From the NCBI RefSeq assembly GCF_052162025.1, contig NZ_CP197401.1:1116001-1180000 (forward strand): DNA of 64,000 nt, read 5' to 3'. The stretch's first letter is position 1. Every line of letters starts with the position of its first letter. The position numbers were made by a program, and so were the translations under genes. This document shows positions 34,013 through 42,901 of the stretch, in pieces. The stretch is from Methylobacter sp015476545 (lineage in GTDB: Bacteria; Pseudomonadota; Gammaproteobacteria; Methylococcales; Methylomonadaceae). The notes under the pieces are model-generated. The model searched no databases. It saw only the letters and a program-made list of their open reading frames with translations, and was not told the origin of the DNA.

Positions 34013-35215
34013 TTACTTTAAGGAGTTAATAAAACTTTTAATGCGGCGTGCCGCGTCAAGGCATTCATCCAACGGGGCAACCAGCGCGATACGGACATGG
34101 TTCTGGCCGGGATTGATGCCGTCGAATTCGCGCGACAGGAAGCTGCCGGGCAGCACGGTGACGTTTTCCTGGGCGAAAAGCCGTTGCGTGAACTCGGTGT
34201 CGGCAATCGGCACTTTCAGCCAGATATAAAAACCGGCCGGCGGTTTGCTGATCGGGCAAACATCGGCAAGGATATCGATGACAGCGGTAAATTTTTCGCG
34301 GTACAGCTGCCGGTTCTCTATTACGTGAGCTTCATCCTGCCAGGCTGCAATGCTGGCATGCTGGGTCGGCAGTGACATGGCGCTGCCGTGGTAGGTCCGG
34401 TATTGAAAATACTGCTGCAGAATATCGGCATCGCCTGCAACGAAGCCGGATCTCAGGCCCGGCGCATTGGAGCGCTTGGATAGGCTGTGGAAAACCACGC
34501 AGCGCTTGAAAGCAGTATTACCCATTGCATAAGCCGTTTCAAGCAGGCCCGGCGGCGGATTGTTCTCGTCGTCGTAGAGTTCGCTATAGCACTCGTCGGA
34601 GGCAATGACGAAATCGTATTTTTCCGCCAGCCTGAGCAGATTTTCATAACCGGCCCGCGCCATGACCGAGCCGGTCGGGTTGCCGGGCGAGCAAACATAG
34701 ATCAGCTGGCAGCGTTGCCATATTGCGTCAGGGACTGCGTCAAAATCCGGCAAATAGCCGGAGTCTTCCAGCGTATTCAGGTAATAAGGCTCGGCGCCGG
34801 CCAGCAAGGCCGCCCCTTCATAAATCTGATAGAACGGATTCGGCATGATCACGACCGGCGCGAGACGGGTCGCATCAATCACGCACTGGGCAAACGAGAA
34901 TAACGCTTCGCGCGTGCCGTTGACAGGCAATACCTGTGTTTCAGGATCAATCAATTCGGACGGAACGTTGAAACGCCGGCTCAGCCAGTCGGCTATAGCC
35001 ATCCGCAATTCAGGTATGCCTTTAGTGGTCGGATACTTGGATAAGCCATGCAGGTGCGTCAGCAAGGTCTCCTGAATCAGATGCGGCGTAGCATGCGCGG
35101 GTTCGCCGATGGATAGCGCAATATGCTCCTTGTCATTGGGCGGGACTATGCACCGTTTGAGTTGCGCCAGCTTCTCAAACGGGTACGGATGCAGATATTT
35201 TAAATAGGGCGTCAT
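34013..35215 (-). CDS. dapC: N-succinyldiaminopimelate aminotransferase DapC
   Basis: This class I PLP aminotransferase of 400 residues has YVCSPGNPTGSVM, the Asp/Tyr cofactor motif ASDECYSELYDD and the Schiff-base Lys in FHSLSKRSNAPGLRSGF. It opens with MTPYLKYLHPYPFEKLAQLK, typical of the gammaproteobacterial DapC group. The enzyme converts N-succinyl-2-amino-6-oxopimelate to N-succinyl-LL-diaminopimelate with glutamate. The placement directly before dapD supports DapC rather than another aminotransferase. It is three bases from the upstream M48 protease gene. Confidence 0.92.
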   Translation of the reverse strand: MTPYLKYLHPYPFEKLAQLKRCIVPPNDKEHIALSIGEPAHATPHLIQETLLTHLHGLSKYPTTKGIPELRMAIADWLSRRFNVPSELIDPETQVLPVNGTREALFSFAQCVIDATRLAPVVIMPNPFYQIYEGAALLAGAEPYYLNTLEDSGYLPDFDAVPDAIWQRCQLIYVCSPGNPTGSVMARAGYENLLRLAEKYDFVIASDECYSELYDDENNPPPGLLETAYAMGNTAFKRCVVFHSLSKRSNAPGLRSGFVAGDADILQQYFQYRTYHGSAMSLPTQHASIAAWQDEAHVIENRQLYREKFTAVIDILADVCPISKPPAGFYIWLKVPIADTEFTQRLFAQENVTVLPGSFLSREFDGINPGQNHVRIALVAPLDECLDAARRIKSFINSLK

Positions 35216-35218
35216 CGG

Positions 35219-36004
35219 TTAGCTGCAACGAGGTTGTTTGCCCATAGAGTGGGCTTGCTGGAACAATCCCATCGCTGCCGGCATATGTTGGTTCAAATCC
35301 TGCATGCGGGTGCTGTGCGAGGGGTGGGTCGACATGAATTCGATAGGTTGCTGGCCACGTGCGGCCTGATCCATTCTTTGCCAGAGGTTGATGCTTTGCC
35401 TGGGGTCAAAGCCGGCTTTGGCCATTAAATCGACGCCGATAATATCGGCTTCGCTCTCTTGTGTGCGGCTGTAGGGCATGAGTACGCCGTATTGCGCGCC
35501 AACGCCCAGCAGGCCGAGCGCAGTCTGTCCTAAAGCAGTTTCCGGCATGGTGACGGCCTGGATGAGCGCCAGGCCCTGGCTGACCGCCATTTCTTGCGAT
35601 ACGCGTTCATTACTGTGCCTGGCCAGTACGTGCCCGATTTCATGGCCGATTACGGCCGCTAATTGATCCTGATTTTCGACTAATTGGATCATGCCGGTAT
35701 GCACGCCGATTTTATTGCCCGGCAGGGCAAAAGCATTAGGCTCTGGATCTTCAAAAACTACGACTTCCCAATTGCCGCTGCCGACTTCGCGTGTGAGCGC
35801 TTGAGCAATGCAGTTGGCGGCCTGTATAAATCGGCCGTTATTGCTGATAGGTTTTTCTTGTTTCAAGGTGTCAAAAGCCTGCAGGCCCATTTGGTTGATC
35901 TGCGCATCAGGCATGAAGACCAATTGTTGCCTGCCGGTAGGGCTGACAGCGCAGGAAGCTAATATTGATGTAATTACCAGAACAGATAATTTTTTTTTCA
36001 ACAT
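35219..36004 (-). CDS. M48-family lipoprotein metalloprotease (LoiP-like)
   Basis: The 261-residue protein has a lipoprotein signal, SVLVITSILASC, with lipobox LASC at residue about 18. The zinc motif is VIGHEIGHVLARHSNERVSQ, and SEADIIGVDLMAKAGFD supplies the third ligand. This matches LoiP/YggG-type outer-membrane-attached M48 proteases that degrade misfolded envelope proteins. The C-terminal STHPSHSTRMQDL is also characteristic. It is the first gene of the minus-strand run into dapC and dapD. The upstream gap is shared with the divergent fhc operon. Confidence 0.87.
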   Translation of the reverse strand: MLKKKLSVLVITSILASCAVSPTGRQQLVFMPDAQINQMGLQAFDTLKQEKPISNNGRFIQAANCIAQALTREVGSGNWEVVVFEDPEPNAFALPGNKIGVHTGMIQLVENQDQLAAVIGHEIGHVLARHSNERVSQEMAVSQGLALIQAVTMPETALGQTALGLLGVGAQYGVLMPYSRTQESEADIIGVDLMAKAGFDPRQSINLWQRMDQAARGQQPIEFMSTHPSHSTRMQDLNQHMPAAMGLFQQAHSMGKQPRCS

Positions 36005-36204
36005 AGATAAATGGCCAGTAGTTTGAAAATGCCGGCCATTTTAACTTAACTTTTTGTCCGAGGTTTAAAAATGTAAATCGGAATGTGGGTCAAGTCTGAC
36101 GCCAGCTGAATTTGATCGGTTTTCGACGAATCATCAACTGCCAATTTGATTATTTTCAGGCTGGGCCTTATGTTTATCGGGAAAAGTGGATGAGTCTATG
36201 TATA

Positions 36205-36235
36205 TTGAGACAGTGATGGTAAATCAGGGTAGAAT
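36205..36235 (+). promoter_or_regulatory. Possible sigma-70 promoter of the fhc operon
   Basis: TTGAGA (36205-36210) and TAGAAT (36230-36235) each match the consensus at five of six positions, but the spacer of 19 bases is long. It would give a leader of about 100 bases before fhcB. Nothing else is recognised in the gap 36005-36343. Confidence 0.35.
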
Positions 36236-36343
36236 GTCTGGTATTTACCCAGCGGTATAGGCAGTCGGACTCAAAAACACAGCGGTAGGCAGACTGCCGG
36301 GTAACAACGATTTAATTGTATAGAGACAACAAGAGGATAGCGC

Positions 36344-37603
36344 GTGAGTGAAGTAACTGAAGTACCGAGTCCTTTTTGCGGTATTGGAACCGACGACCTG
36401 ACAATCAGAGTCGACGGTCTATCGTTGAAAGTGATTGAAAATGGCTGCTCGGTTAATACGCCTGCTTTCGAACAGGCCATTACCGATACCAGTCCCCGAG
36501 TCGATGGCAAAGCCGTCAGTTTCGATGCGGCCGTGGCAAAAGCGGCAGCCTTGTTAAAAGGCACCAATCAACCTGTTATCGGCGGGTGCGCTACCGATGT
36601 CAACGGTATGCGGGCTTTGCTGGCATTGGCCGACCGTAGCGGCGCTGTTGTCGATAACATGAATTTCAATGCGGCAAGGCGCAATTTCCTGGCGCTCCAG
36701 GATTCCGGCTGGATGAACACTACGCTGGCGGAAGTTAAAAACCGCTGCGATTTGCTTCTGGTTGTCGGTGCTGATCCTGAAAGCTTTGCCCCACGCTTTT
36801 TCGAGCGCTATCTCTGGAACGAAGAGGCCATGTTTCTGGAAGATACCGGCAATCGGGAAGTGATCTATTTAGGCAAGGCGCCTTCCGGCGATGCATCGAC
36901 TTCGCCGAAAGGCAAGAAAGCCCAGGTTTTTGAATGCGGCATGGAAGATCTGCCCGAAGTCGTGGCGGTATTGAGAGCCCTGGTTAAAGGCCAGCCGATC
37001 CGGGCTGAATCTGTGGGCGGCATCGCTGTCGCTGATTTGCAGGGCATCGCCGATAAACTGAAAGCGGCGCATTACAGTGCCGTGACCTGGGCGGCAGGCG
37101 CTTTGGCTTATAGCCAGGCTGAACTGACCGTGCAGACCTTGTCGGAGATGATCAAGGACGTCAATAATATGAATACGCGTTGTTCGGGCCTGCCTTTGGG
37201 CGGCAAGGAAGGCGATCAGACGGCCAATCAGGTTTGCGGCTGGACTACGGGTTATCCGGCGCGTACGCGTTTTTCCAAGGGCTTCCCTGAATATGATCCT
37301 TATTTGAATGACATTGAATCGATGATCGCCAATGGCGAAGCCGATGCGCTGGTGTGGGTGCAGGCATTCAACGTCAGTGCCGTGCCGCCGGGCACGAATC
37401 TGCCGACCATAGTCATCGGCCGTTCCGGCATGACCTTCTCTAAGGAGCCGGACGTGTTTATCCCGGTCGGCACTCCAGGTATCGATCATACAGGCCATGC
37501 GTACCGTATGGATAACGTGGTTGCGATTCGCCTGAAAAAATGCCGCGATTCCGGCCTGCCCAGCACGTTTGACGTGCTGAATGCCATTGAACAAGCTTTA
37601 TAG
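36344..37603 (+). CDS. fhcB: Formyltransferase/hydrolase complex subunit FhcB
   Basis: The 419-residue protein is the FwdB/FmdB-related subunit of the methylotroph formyltransferase/hydrolase complex, first gene of fhcBADC. The complex transfers the formyl group from tetrahydromethanopterin to methanofuran and releases formate. Related methanogen subunits bind molybdenum or tungsten pterin and FeS. Here the N-terminal FCGIGTDD lacks the Cys-rich pattern of the methanogen motif and no obvious metal-ligand Cys cluster is seen, in keeping with the known non-redox role of the methylotroph version. GTG 36344 is preceded by AAGAGGA. Next is fhcA, eight bases on. Confidence 0.93.
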   Translation: MSEVTEVPSPFCGIGTDDLTIRVDGLSLKVIENGCSVNTPAFEQAITDTSPRVDGKAVSFDAAVAKAAALLKGTNQPVIGGCATDVNGMRALLALADRSGAVVDNMNFNAARRNFLALQDSGWMNTTLAEVKNRCDLLLVVGADPESFAPRFFERYLWNEEAMFLEDTGNREVIYLGKAPSGDASTSPKGKKAQVFECGMEDLPEVVAVLRALVKGQPIRAESVGGIAVADLQGIADKLKAAHYSAVTWAAGALAYSQAELTVQTLSEMIKDVNNMNTRCSGLPLGGKEGDQTANQVCGWTTGYPARTRFSKGFPEYDPYLNDIESMIANGEADALVWVQAFNVSAVPPGTNLPTIVIGRSGMTFSKEPDVFIPVGTPGIDHTGHAYRMDNVVAIRLKKCRDSGLPSTFDVLNAIEQAL

Positions 37604-37611
37604 GTAAATAT

Positions 37612-39279
37612 ATGTTGATAAAGTTAACAGGTGGAACTGTCTATGATCCTGCCAGCGGCATTGATGGCAAGAAACAGGACATTTACATCAAAGACGGGCG
37701 TATCGTTAATCAACCGGGACCGGACGTTCAAGTTGATAAAGAATACGATCTGGCCGGCAAAGTGGTGATGTCCGGCGCGATCGATATGCACACGCATATC
37801 GGCGGCGGTAAGGGCAATATCGCCAGAACCATGCTGCCTGAAGATCATCGGCAGGATCCTGTGCATCGTACCGACGTGACCCGTTCCGGCTGCGGTCATG
37901 CCATGCCCAGCACGTTCGTGACCGGCTACCGTTATGCCGAGATGGGTTATACCGCGGCTTTCGAACCCGCCGTATTGCCGATCAATGCGCGTCAGGCGCA
38001 CATGGAGATGGCCGATATTCCCATTTTGGATAAAGGCGGTTACGCCATGCTGGGCAGTGATGATTATTTGCTGCGCATGCTGACTGCCAAGAAAGACCAG
38101 AAAGCGATCAATGATTACGTAGCCTGGACGCTGAATGCGGCCAAAGCCATCGGCATTAAAGTCGTCAATCCGGGCGGCATCAGCGCTTTCAAGTTTAACC
38201 AGCGCAAGCTCGACCTGGACGAGAAAAACAGCCATTACGGCATCAGTCCGCGCGAAATCCTGCAAGTACTGGCCACAGCGGTCAAGGAGTTGGGCGTTGC
38301 GCACCCGTTGCATGTGCACGGCTGCAACCTGGGCGTGCCCGGCAATATGGATACCACGCTGGATACGATTCAGGGCATCGGCGGTCTGCCGATGCATTTA
38401 ACGCACATCCAGTTCCATAGTTATGGTACGGAAGGGGATTTCAAATTCTCCTCGGGCGCCGCGCAGATTGCCGAAGCGGTCAACAGAAACAAGAACATCA
38501 CGATCGATGTGGGACAGGTCTTGTTCGGACAGACCGTTACCGCGTCAGGCGACAACATGCGTCAGCACGCCAACCATAAACATGCCAGCCCGAATAAATG
38601 GGTGTGCATGGATATCGAGTGCGATGCAGGCTGCGGCGTCGTGCCGTTCAAATACAAGGATCAGAACTTCGTCAATGCGTTGCAGTGGGCGATCGGCCTG
38701 GAAACATTTCTGCTGGTCGACGATCCATGGCGCATTTTCCTGACGACCGACCATCCTAACGGCGCGCCGTTCACCAGCTATCCGCATCTGATCCGGTTGC
38801 TGATGGACAAGAGTTTCCGTAACGACATGCTGGCGACGATCCATCCGGAAGCGCAAAAAATGACTACGCTGGCGTCGATAGACCGCGAATACAGTCTGCA
38901 GGAAATCGCTATCCTGACGCGCGCCGGTGCCGCGAAACTGATCGGTCTGCACGACCGCGGCGGTCTGAGTGCCGGCAACTGGGCCGATATCACCGTTTAT
39001 ACCGATAATGCCGACCGCGAAAAAATGTTCGCTAAGCCGGATTATGTCTTTAAAGACGGCGAACTGGTCGTTAAAGACGGAACCGTAGTCCACACCAAGT
39101 GGGGCACCACCCATATCGTTAGACCGGATTGGGACCCATCGGTAGAGAAAGATTTGCAGAAATATTTTGATCGATTCCTTACTATGAAAGTCGGTAACTT
39201 TAAAATCAGCGATGACGAGTTCATGGATATTGGCTGCGGCAGCCTGACTGCGCATCCGCTTAAAGGAGAGGTGGCATGA
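37612..39279 (+). CDS. fhcA: Formyltransferase/hydrolase complex subunit FhcA
   Basis: The 555-residue protein is the amidohydrolase-type subunit related to FwdA/FmdA. The metal site starts with AIDMHTHIGGGKGN (about residues 56-69). Further His residues lie in HVHGCNLG and HLTHIQFHSYG, and the Asp in FLTTDHPNGAPF. It hydrolyses formylmethanofuran to formate and methanofuran. ATG 37612 follows the fhcB stop by eight bases, and the stop overlaps the fhcD start by four bases (ATGA), so translation of the operon is coupled. Confidence 0.95.
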   Translation: MLIKLTGGTVYDPASGIDGKKQDIYIKDGRIVNQPGPDVQVDKEYDLAGKVVMSGAIDMHTHIGGGKGNIARTMLPEDHRQDPVHRTDVTRSGCGHAMPSTFVTGYRYAEMGYTAAFEPAVLPINARQAHMEMADIPILDKGGYAMLGSDDYLLRMLTAKKDQKAINDYVAWTLNAAKAIGIKVVNPGGISAFKFNQRKLDLDEKNSHYGISPREILQVLATAVKELGVAHPLHVHGCNLGVPGNMDTTLDTIQGIGGLPMHLTHIQFHSYGTEGDFKFSSGAAQIAEAVNRNKNITIDVGQVLFGQTVTASGDNMRQHANHKHASPNKWVCMDIECDAGCGVVPFKYKDQNFVNALQWAIGLETFLLVDDPWRIFLTTDHPNGAPFTSYPHLIRLLMDKSFRNDMLATIHPEAQKMTTLASIDREYSLQEIAILTRAGAAKLIGLHDRGGLSAGNWADITVYTDNADREKMFAKPDYVFKDGELVVKDGTVVHTKWGTTHIVRPDWDPSVEKDLQKYFDRFLTMKVGNFKISDDEFMDIGCGSLTAHPLKGEVA

Positions 39280-40172
39280 TTATCAATGGCGTAAAGATAG
39301 ATGCAACCTTTGCCGAAGCTTTCCCTATGAAAGCCACGCGCGCAATCATTACCGCTCAGAATGAAAAATGGGCCATGATTTCCGCTCAGGCCATGACCGG
39401 CTTTGCCACCTCGGTGATTGCCTGCGGTTGTGAAGCGGGCATAGAGCGTGTACTGGACCCTTCGGAAACCCCGGACGGCCGTCCGGGCGTTTCGGTCATG
39501 ATCTTTGCGATGGGCGGCAAGGGGCTGGCCAAGCAACTGGAGACCCGTGCCGGGCAATGCGTATTGACGTCGCCGACGTCGGCTCTGTTTGCCGGCATCG
39601 ATAGCGACAAAAAAATCCCGTTGGGCAAGAACCTGCGCTATTTCGGCGACGGCTTTCAAGTAGCCAAGCTGATAGACGGCAAACGCTACTGGCGTATTCC
39701 GGTCATGGACGGCGAGTTTCTGGCCGAAGCGACGACCGGCCAAGTCGATGCAGTGGGCGGCGGCAACTTCCTGGTGTTGGCCAAATCGCAGCCGCAGGCA
39801 CTGGCCGCCTGCGAAGCGGCGATTGAAGCGATGCGCAGAATCCCTAACGTCATCATGCCGTTTCCGGGCGGCGTCGTACGTTCCGGATCTAAAGTCGGAT
39901 CGAAATACAAAGCGTTGGGCGCGTCCACCAATGATGCTTTCTGCCCGACCTTGAAAGGTATGACCCGGACCGATTTGTCTCCTGAGGTTGAATCTGTCAT
40001 GGAAATCGTAATCGACGGTTTGACTAAAGAGGATATCGATAAAGCCATGCGCGTCGGCATACAGGCAGTCTGCGATTTAGGCGCCGAGAACGGCATCACG
40101 CGCATCAGTGCGGGCAATTACGGCGGCAAACTCGGGCCGTTCCACTTTCACTTACAGGAGATTATGGCGTGA
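39276..40172 (+). CDS. fhcD: Formylmethanofuran:tetrahydromethanopterin formyltransferase FhcD
   Basis: The 298-residue protein is the Ftr-type formyltransferase. It starts MIINGVKIDATFAEAFPMKA, with the characteristic TRAIITAQNEKWA and PDGRPGVSVMIFAMGGKGL stretches. It moves the formyl group between 5-formyl-tetrahydromethanopterin and methanofuran. In methylotrophs it works in a tight complex with FhcA, B and C. Its start overlaps the fhcA stop by four bases, and its stop overlaps the GTG start of fhcC by four bases. Confidence 0.96.
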   Translation: MIINGVKIDATFAEAFPMKATRAIITAQNEKWAMISAQAMTGFATSVIACGCEAGIERVLDPSETPDGRPGVSVMIFAMGGKGLAKQLETRAGQCVLTSPTSALFAGIDSDKKIPLGKNLRYFGDGFQVAKLIDGKRYWRIPVMDGEFLAEATTGQVDAVGGGNFLVLAKSQPQALAACEAAIEAMRRIPNVIMPFPGGVVRSGSKVGSKYKALGASTNDAFCPTLKGMTRTDLSPEVESVMEIVIDGLTKEDIDKAMRVGIQAVCDLGAENGITRISAGNYGGKLGPFHFHLQEIMA

Positions 40173-40984
40173 GCGCTTTAACATTTTCACTGAAACACCG
40201 GCCGGATCAGCGTGTGGATATGTCGCCGCTGGTCTGCAATCTGCTGAAGGACATGGAGCCGAGTGAGATTGCCGCTATTGAGCTTCAAAGCGGCAAACGC
40301 AAAATCCGTGTTGATGAATTGTTTAAAATTTCCGGTTCCGATACGCAAAAGATCGTCATTCAGAACAGTTTCGGCAAGCTCGATTTTATTGGCAAGGAGC
40401 TCGATGGCGGCAGTATTTTAGTCGAGGGCGATGCCGGTGCTTATCTGGGGCTGGGCATGAAGTCCGGTGAGATCGGCGTAACGGGCAATGCCGGCATTTT
40501 TGCGGCTTGTGAAATGAAAAAAGGCTTCATCGTCATTGGCGGCAATGCCGGCGACTTTCTCGGCGCTGCCTTGCCGGGCAACAAGATGGGCATGAAAGGC
40601 GGTACGGTTCTGGTCAAAGGCAATGTCGGCGAGCGTGCGGGCGATCACATGCGCCGCGGCAATATTCTCATTGAAGGCAATGCCGGCGATTATTGCGGGT
40701 CCAGAATGACGGCCGGCACCATCGCCGTCATGGGCAAAACCGGCCGGTATCTGGGCTACGCCATGCGCCGCGGCACTTTGCTGTTATGGAATCAACCGGC
40801 GTTATCGGCGAGTTTTAATGATTGCGGCGCCCATACACTGGCTTTTCTGCCTATACTGTTTGCATCATTTAAAAAACTCAATTCCAAATTTGCCGATGCT
40901 TCTGTGGCATTTAACCGCGTGCAGCGCTATGCCGGCGACATGTCGGAAATTGGCAGAGGTGAAGTGTTAGTTAAAATAAGCTAA
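40169..40984 (+). CDS. fhcC: Formyltransferase/hydrolase complex subunit FhcC
   Basis: The 271-residue protein is a GXGXG beta-solenoid related to FwdC/FmdC and the glutamate synthase C-terminal domain, with regular units such as GNAGIFAACEMKKGFIVIGG, GNAGDFLGAALPG and GNAGDYCGSRMTAGTIAVMG. It is thought to be the structural partner holding the complex together. It is the last gene of the operon and is followed by a terminator hairpin. GTG 40169 overlaps the fhcD stop. Confidence 0.95.
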   Translation: MSALTFSLKHRPDQRVDMSPLVCNLLKDMEPSEIAAIELQSGKRKIRVDELFKISGSDTQKIVIQNSFGKLDFIGKELDGGSILVEGDAGAYLGLGMKSGEIGVTGNAGIFAACEMKKGFIVIGGNAGDFLGAALPGNKMGMKGGTVLVKGNVGERAGDHMRRGNILIEGNAGDYCGSRMTAGTIAVMGKTGRYLGYAMRRGTLLLWNQPALSASFNDCGAHTLAFLPILFASFKKLNSKFADASVAFNRVQRYAGDMSEIGRGEVLVKIS

Positions 40985-41011
40985 TTTAGTCGAAATTCTA
41001 TTTTAATAATG

Positions 41012-41038
41012 CAGAAAGCCCCGTTTCGGGGCTTTCTG
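41012..41038 (+). terminator. Terminator hairpin after the fhc operon
   Basis: CAGAAAGCCCCG pairs with CGGGGCTTTCTG around a TTT loop, a 12-bp perfect stem just 28 bases after the fhcC stop. The T-run is short (TTAATG), but the stem is strong. Confidence 0.8.
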
Positions 41039-41156
41039 TTAATGCTAATTCTAACTCTAAACAGACGGCGAAATTATACTCAAAATACTTAAGCGTTATG
41101 CTGATAAATCATATTTATGGCGTATTGGCCATGCCATCGCAACGTTGGCAACCTTC

Positions 41157-42755
41157 ATGATTTCCATCAGGGTGAGGTTGGCGCTTTGTGTTTTATTGCT
41201 AGGGTCTTTTTCCAGCATATCCGCCGAACCTGTTCATATACAATTGCCCTGGCATCATCAGTTTCAATTCGCCGGTTATTACGCGGCATTGGAAAAGGGT
41301 TTTTACCGGAAAGCCGGTCTTGATGTGATAATCGACGCTGTCTCACCGGAGAAAAAACCATTGCCCCAGGTGCTTCAAGGTCATGCTCAGTATGGTGTTG
41401 CTAATAGTGAGCTATTATTAGAACGCTTGCGCGGTGCGCGGTTGGTTGCTTTGGCGGCGATATTTCAGCATTCTCCGTCTATATTGCTGGCCCGCAAAGA
41501 GGCCGGTATTCTCTCTCCGCATGATTTGGCCGGCAAGGCTATTATGGTGTCGGACCAAGCTATTTTGGCTATGATGCATAATGAAGGCATCAAAAGGGCT
41601 GATATTCATGTCATTCCAAACAGCTACGATATTCAAGATCTCATTGATGGAAAGATTGCCGCCTTTAATTCTTATCTGAGTAATGAGCCTTATTATCTGA
41701 GCCAGCAAGGCATCGATTATACGGTGCTTAATCCGCTTAACTACGGTGTGGATTTTTATAGTGATATCCTTTTTAGTACTGAGGATGAAATAAAAAAGCA
41801 TTCTGATCGGGTGAAAGCATTGCGCGATGCCAGCCTTGAAGGTTGGCGATATGCCATGGATCATCCTCGGGAGATCATTGACCTGTTAGTGGATAAATAC
41901 AAGGTCGGTAAATCCAGAGCGCAGCTGGAATTTGAAGCAAACGCAATAAGGCCATTGATTGCTCCGGATTTGGTTGAGCTGGGGCATATGAATCCCTGGC
42001 GCTGGCGGCGTATGGCCAGCACTTTCGTGCAGACCAATATGGTCGAAAATGATCATGCTTTGGAGGGATTTCTTTATGATCCTGATTTTAAGGTAGACAA
42101 GGAGCGGTTGTGGCTGTATTCGGAGATTTTTTTAGCGCTGGCGATAGTGGCGGTCTTTGTTATCGTTGTTTTGTTTGTTTCATATAGAACCGCAAGAAGA
42201 GAGATTCGTTTGCGTTTGGCAGCTGAGCAGGAGATCAAAAAAATCGCCTACCGGGATACTCTAACAGGTCTTGATAATCGCCATCATCTGTTTCTGCTGG
42301 CGGATCAGTTTTTAAAAATGGCTCAAAGGGAGCGTTATAAGGTTGCCGTCTGCTTTATTGATCTGAATCAGTTCAAAAATATAAACGATACATTGGGGCA
42401 TAAAGCGGGTGATAATGTGTTAATTCATGTGGGGAACACGCTGCGAAGCTTTATACGTCAATCGGATGTGGCGGCCCGTTTCGGCGGCGACGAATTTGTA
42501 CTGCTTCTTAATCATGTCAAAAATAAAGAAGACATCACAGAGATGCTGCTGGAAATAAAGCAGGCTATCTGTCAGCCGGTAAATTACCAAAATAAGCAAC
42601 TCTATGTGTCGGCAAGCATGGGCGTGGCTTTTTATCCCGATGACGGTACTGATATCGATGCGTTAATCGATATGGCGGATTCAAAAATGTACCATGTGAA
42701 ATTTGAAGACAAGGAGTCTTTGGAATCTCAAGTTAAGAATGCTGTATATGAGTGA
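41157..42755 (+). CDS. NMT1/THI5-like sensor with GGDEF diguanylate cyclase
   Basis: After a signal (MISIRVRLALCVLLLGSFSS) comes a periplasmic solute-binding domain of the NMT1/THI5 type (about residues 25-300: WHHQFQFAGYYAALEKGFYRKAGL is its hallmark). One membrane helix lies at about 325-345. The cytoplasmic GGDEF domain follows, with active site ARFGGDEFVLLL. RQSD, five residues before GGDEF, is an intact RxxD inhibitory site. No EAL domain is present, so it should make c-di-GMP in response to a small periplasmic ligand, perhaps a pyrimidine-like or aromatic compound. I chose ATG 41157; the open frame extends to TTG 41145. Confidence 0.87.
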   Translation: MISIRVRLALCVLLLGSFSSISAEPVHIQLPWHHQFQFAGYYAALEKGFYRKAGLDVIIDAVSPEKKPLPQVLQGHAQYGVANSELLLERLRGARLVALAAIFQHSPSILLARKEAGILSPHDLAGKAIMVSDQAILAMMHNEGIKRADIHVIPNSYDIQDLIDGKIAAFNSYLSNEPYYLSQQGIDYTVLNPLNYGVDFYSDILFSTEDEIKKHSDRVKALRDASLEGWRYAMDHPREIIDLLVDKYKVGKSRAQLEFEANAIRPLIAPDLVELGHMNPWRWRRMASTFVQTNMVENDHALEGFLYDPDFKVDKERLWLYSEIFLALAIVAVFVIVVLFVSYRTARREIRLRLAAEQEIKKIAYRDTLTGLDNRHHLFLLADQFLKMAQRERYKVAVCFIDLNQFKNINDTLGHKAGDNVLIHVGNTLRSFIRQSDVAARFGGDEFVLLLNHVKNKEDITEMLLEIKQAICQPVNYQNKQLYVSASMGVAFYPDDGTDIDALIDMADSKMYHVKFEDKESLESQVKNAVYE

Positions 42756-42901
42756 CTATTTGGCAAGAAGGGACGGTTCCTGGAGAATTGTTCTGCAAGC
42801 AAGGCTTTGCCTTTAAAGAATCCAGTTATTTCGCTTATGCCTTCTGCAAAAACTTAAATGAAAATTACAGGTCGACGTGGAATAATACGATTTAAAGTTG
42901 C

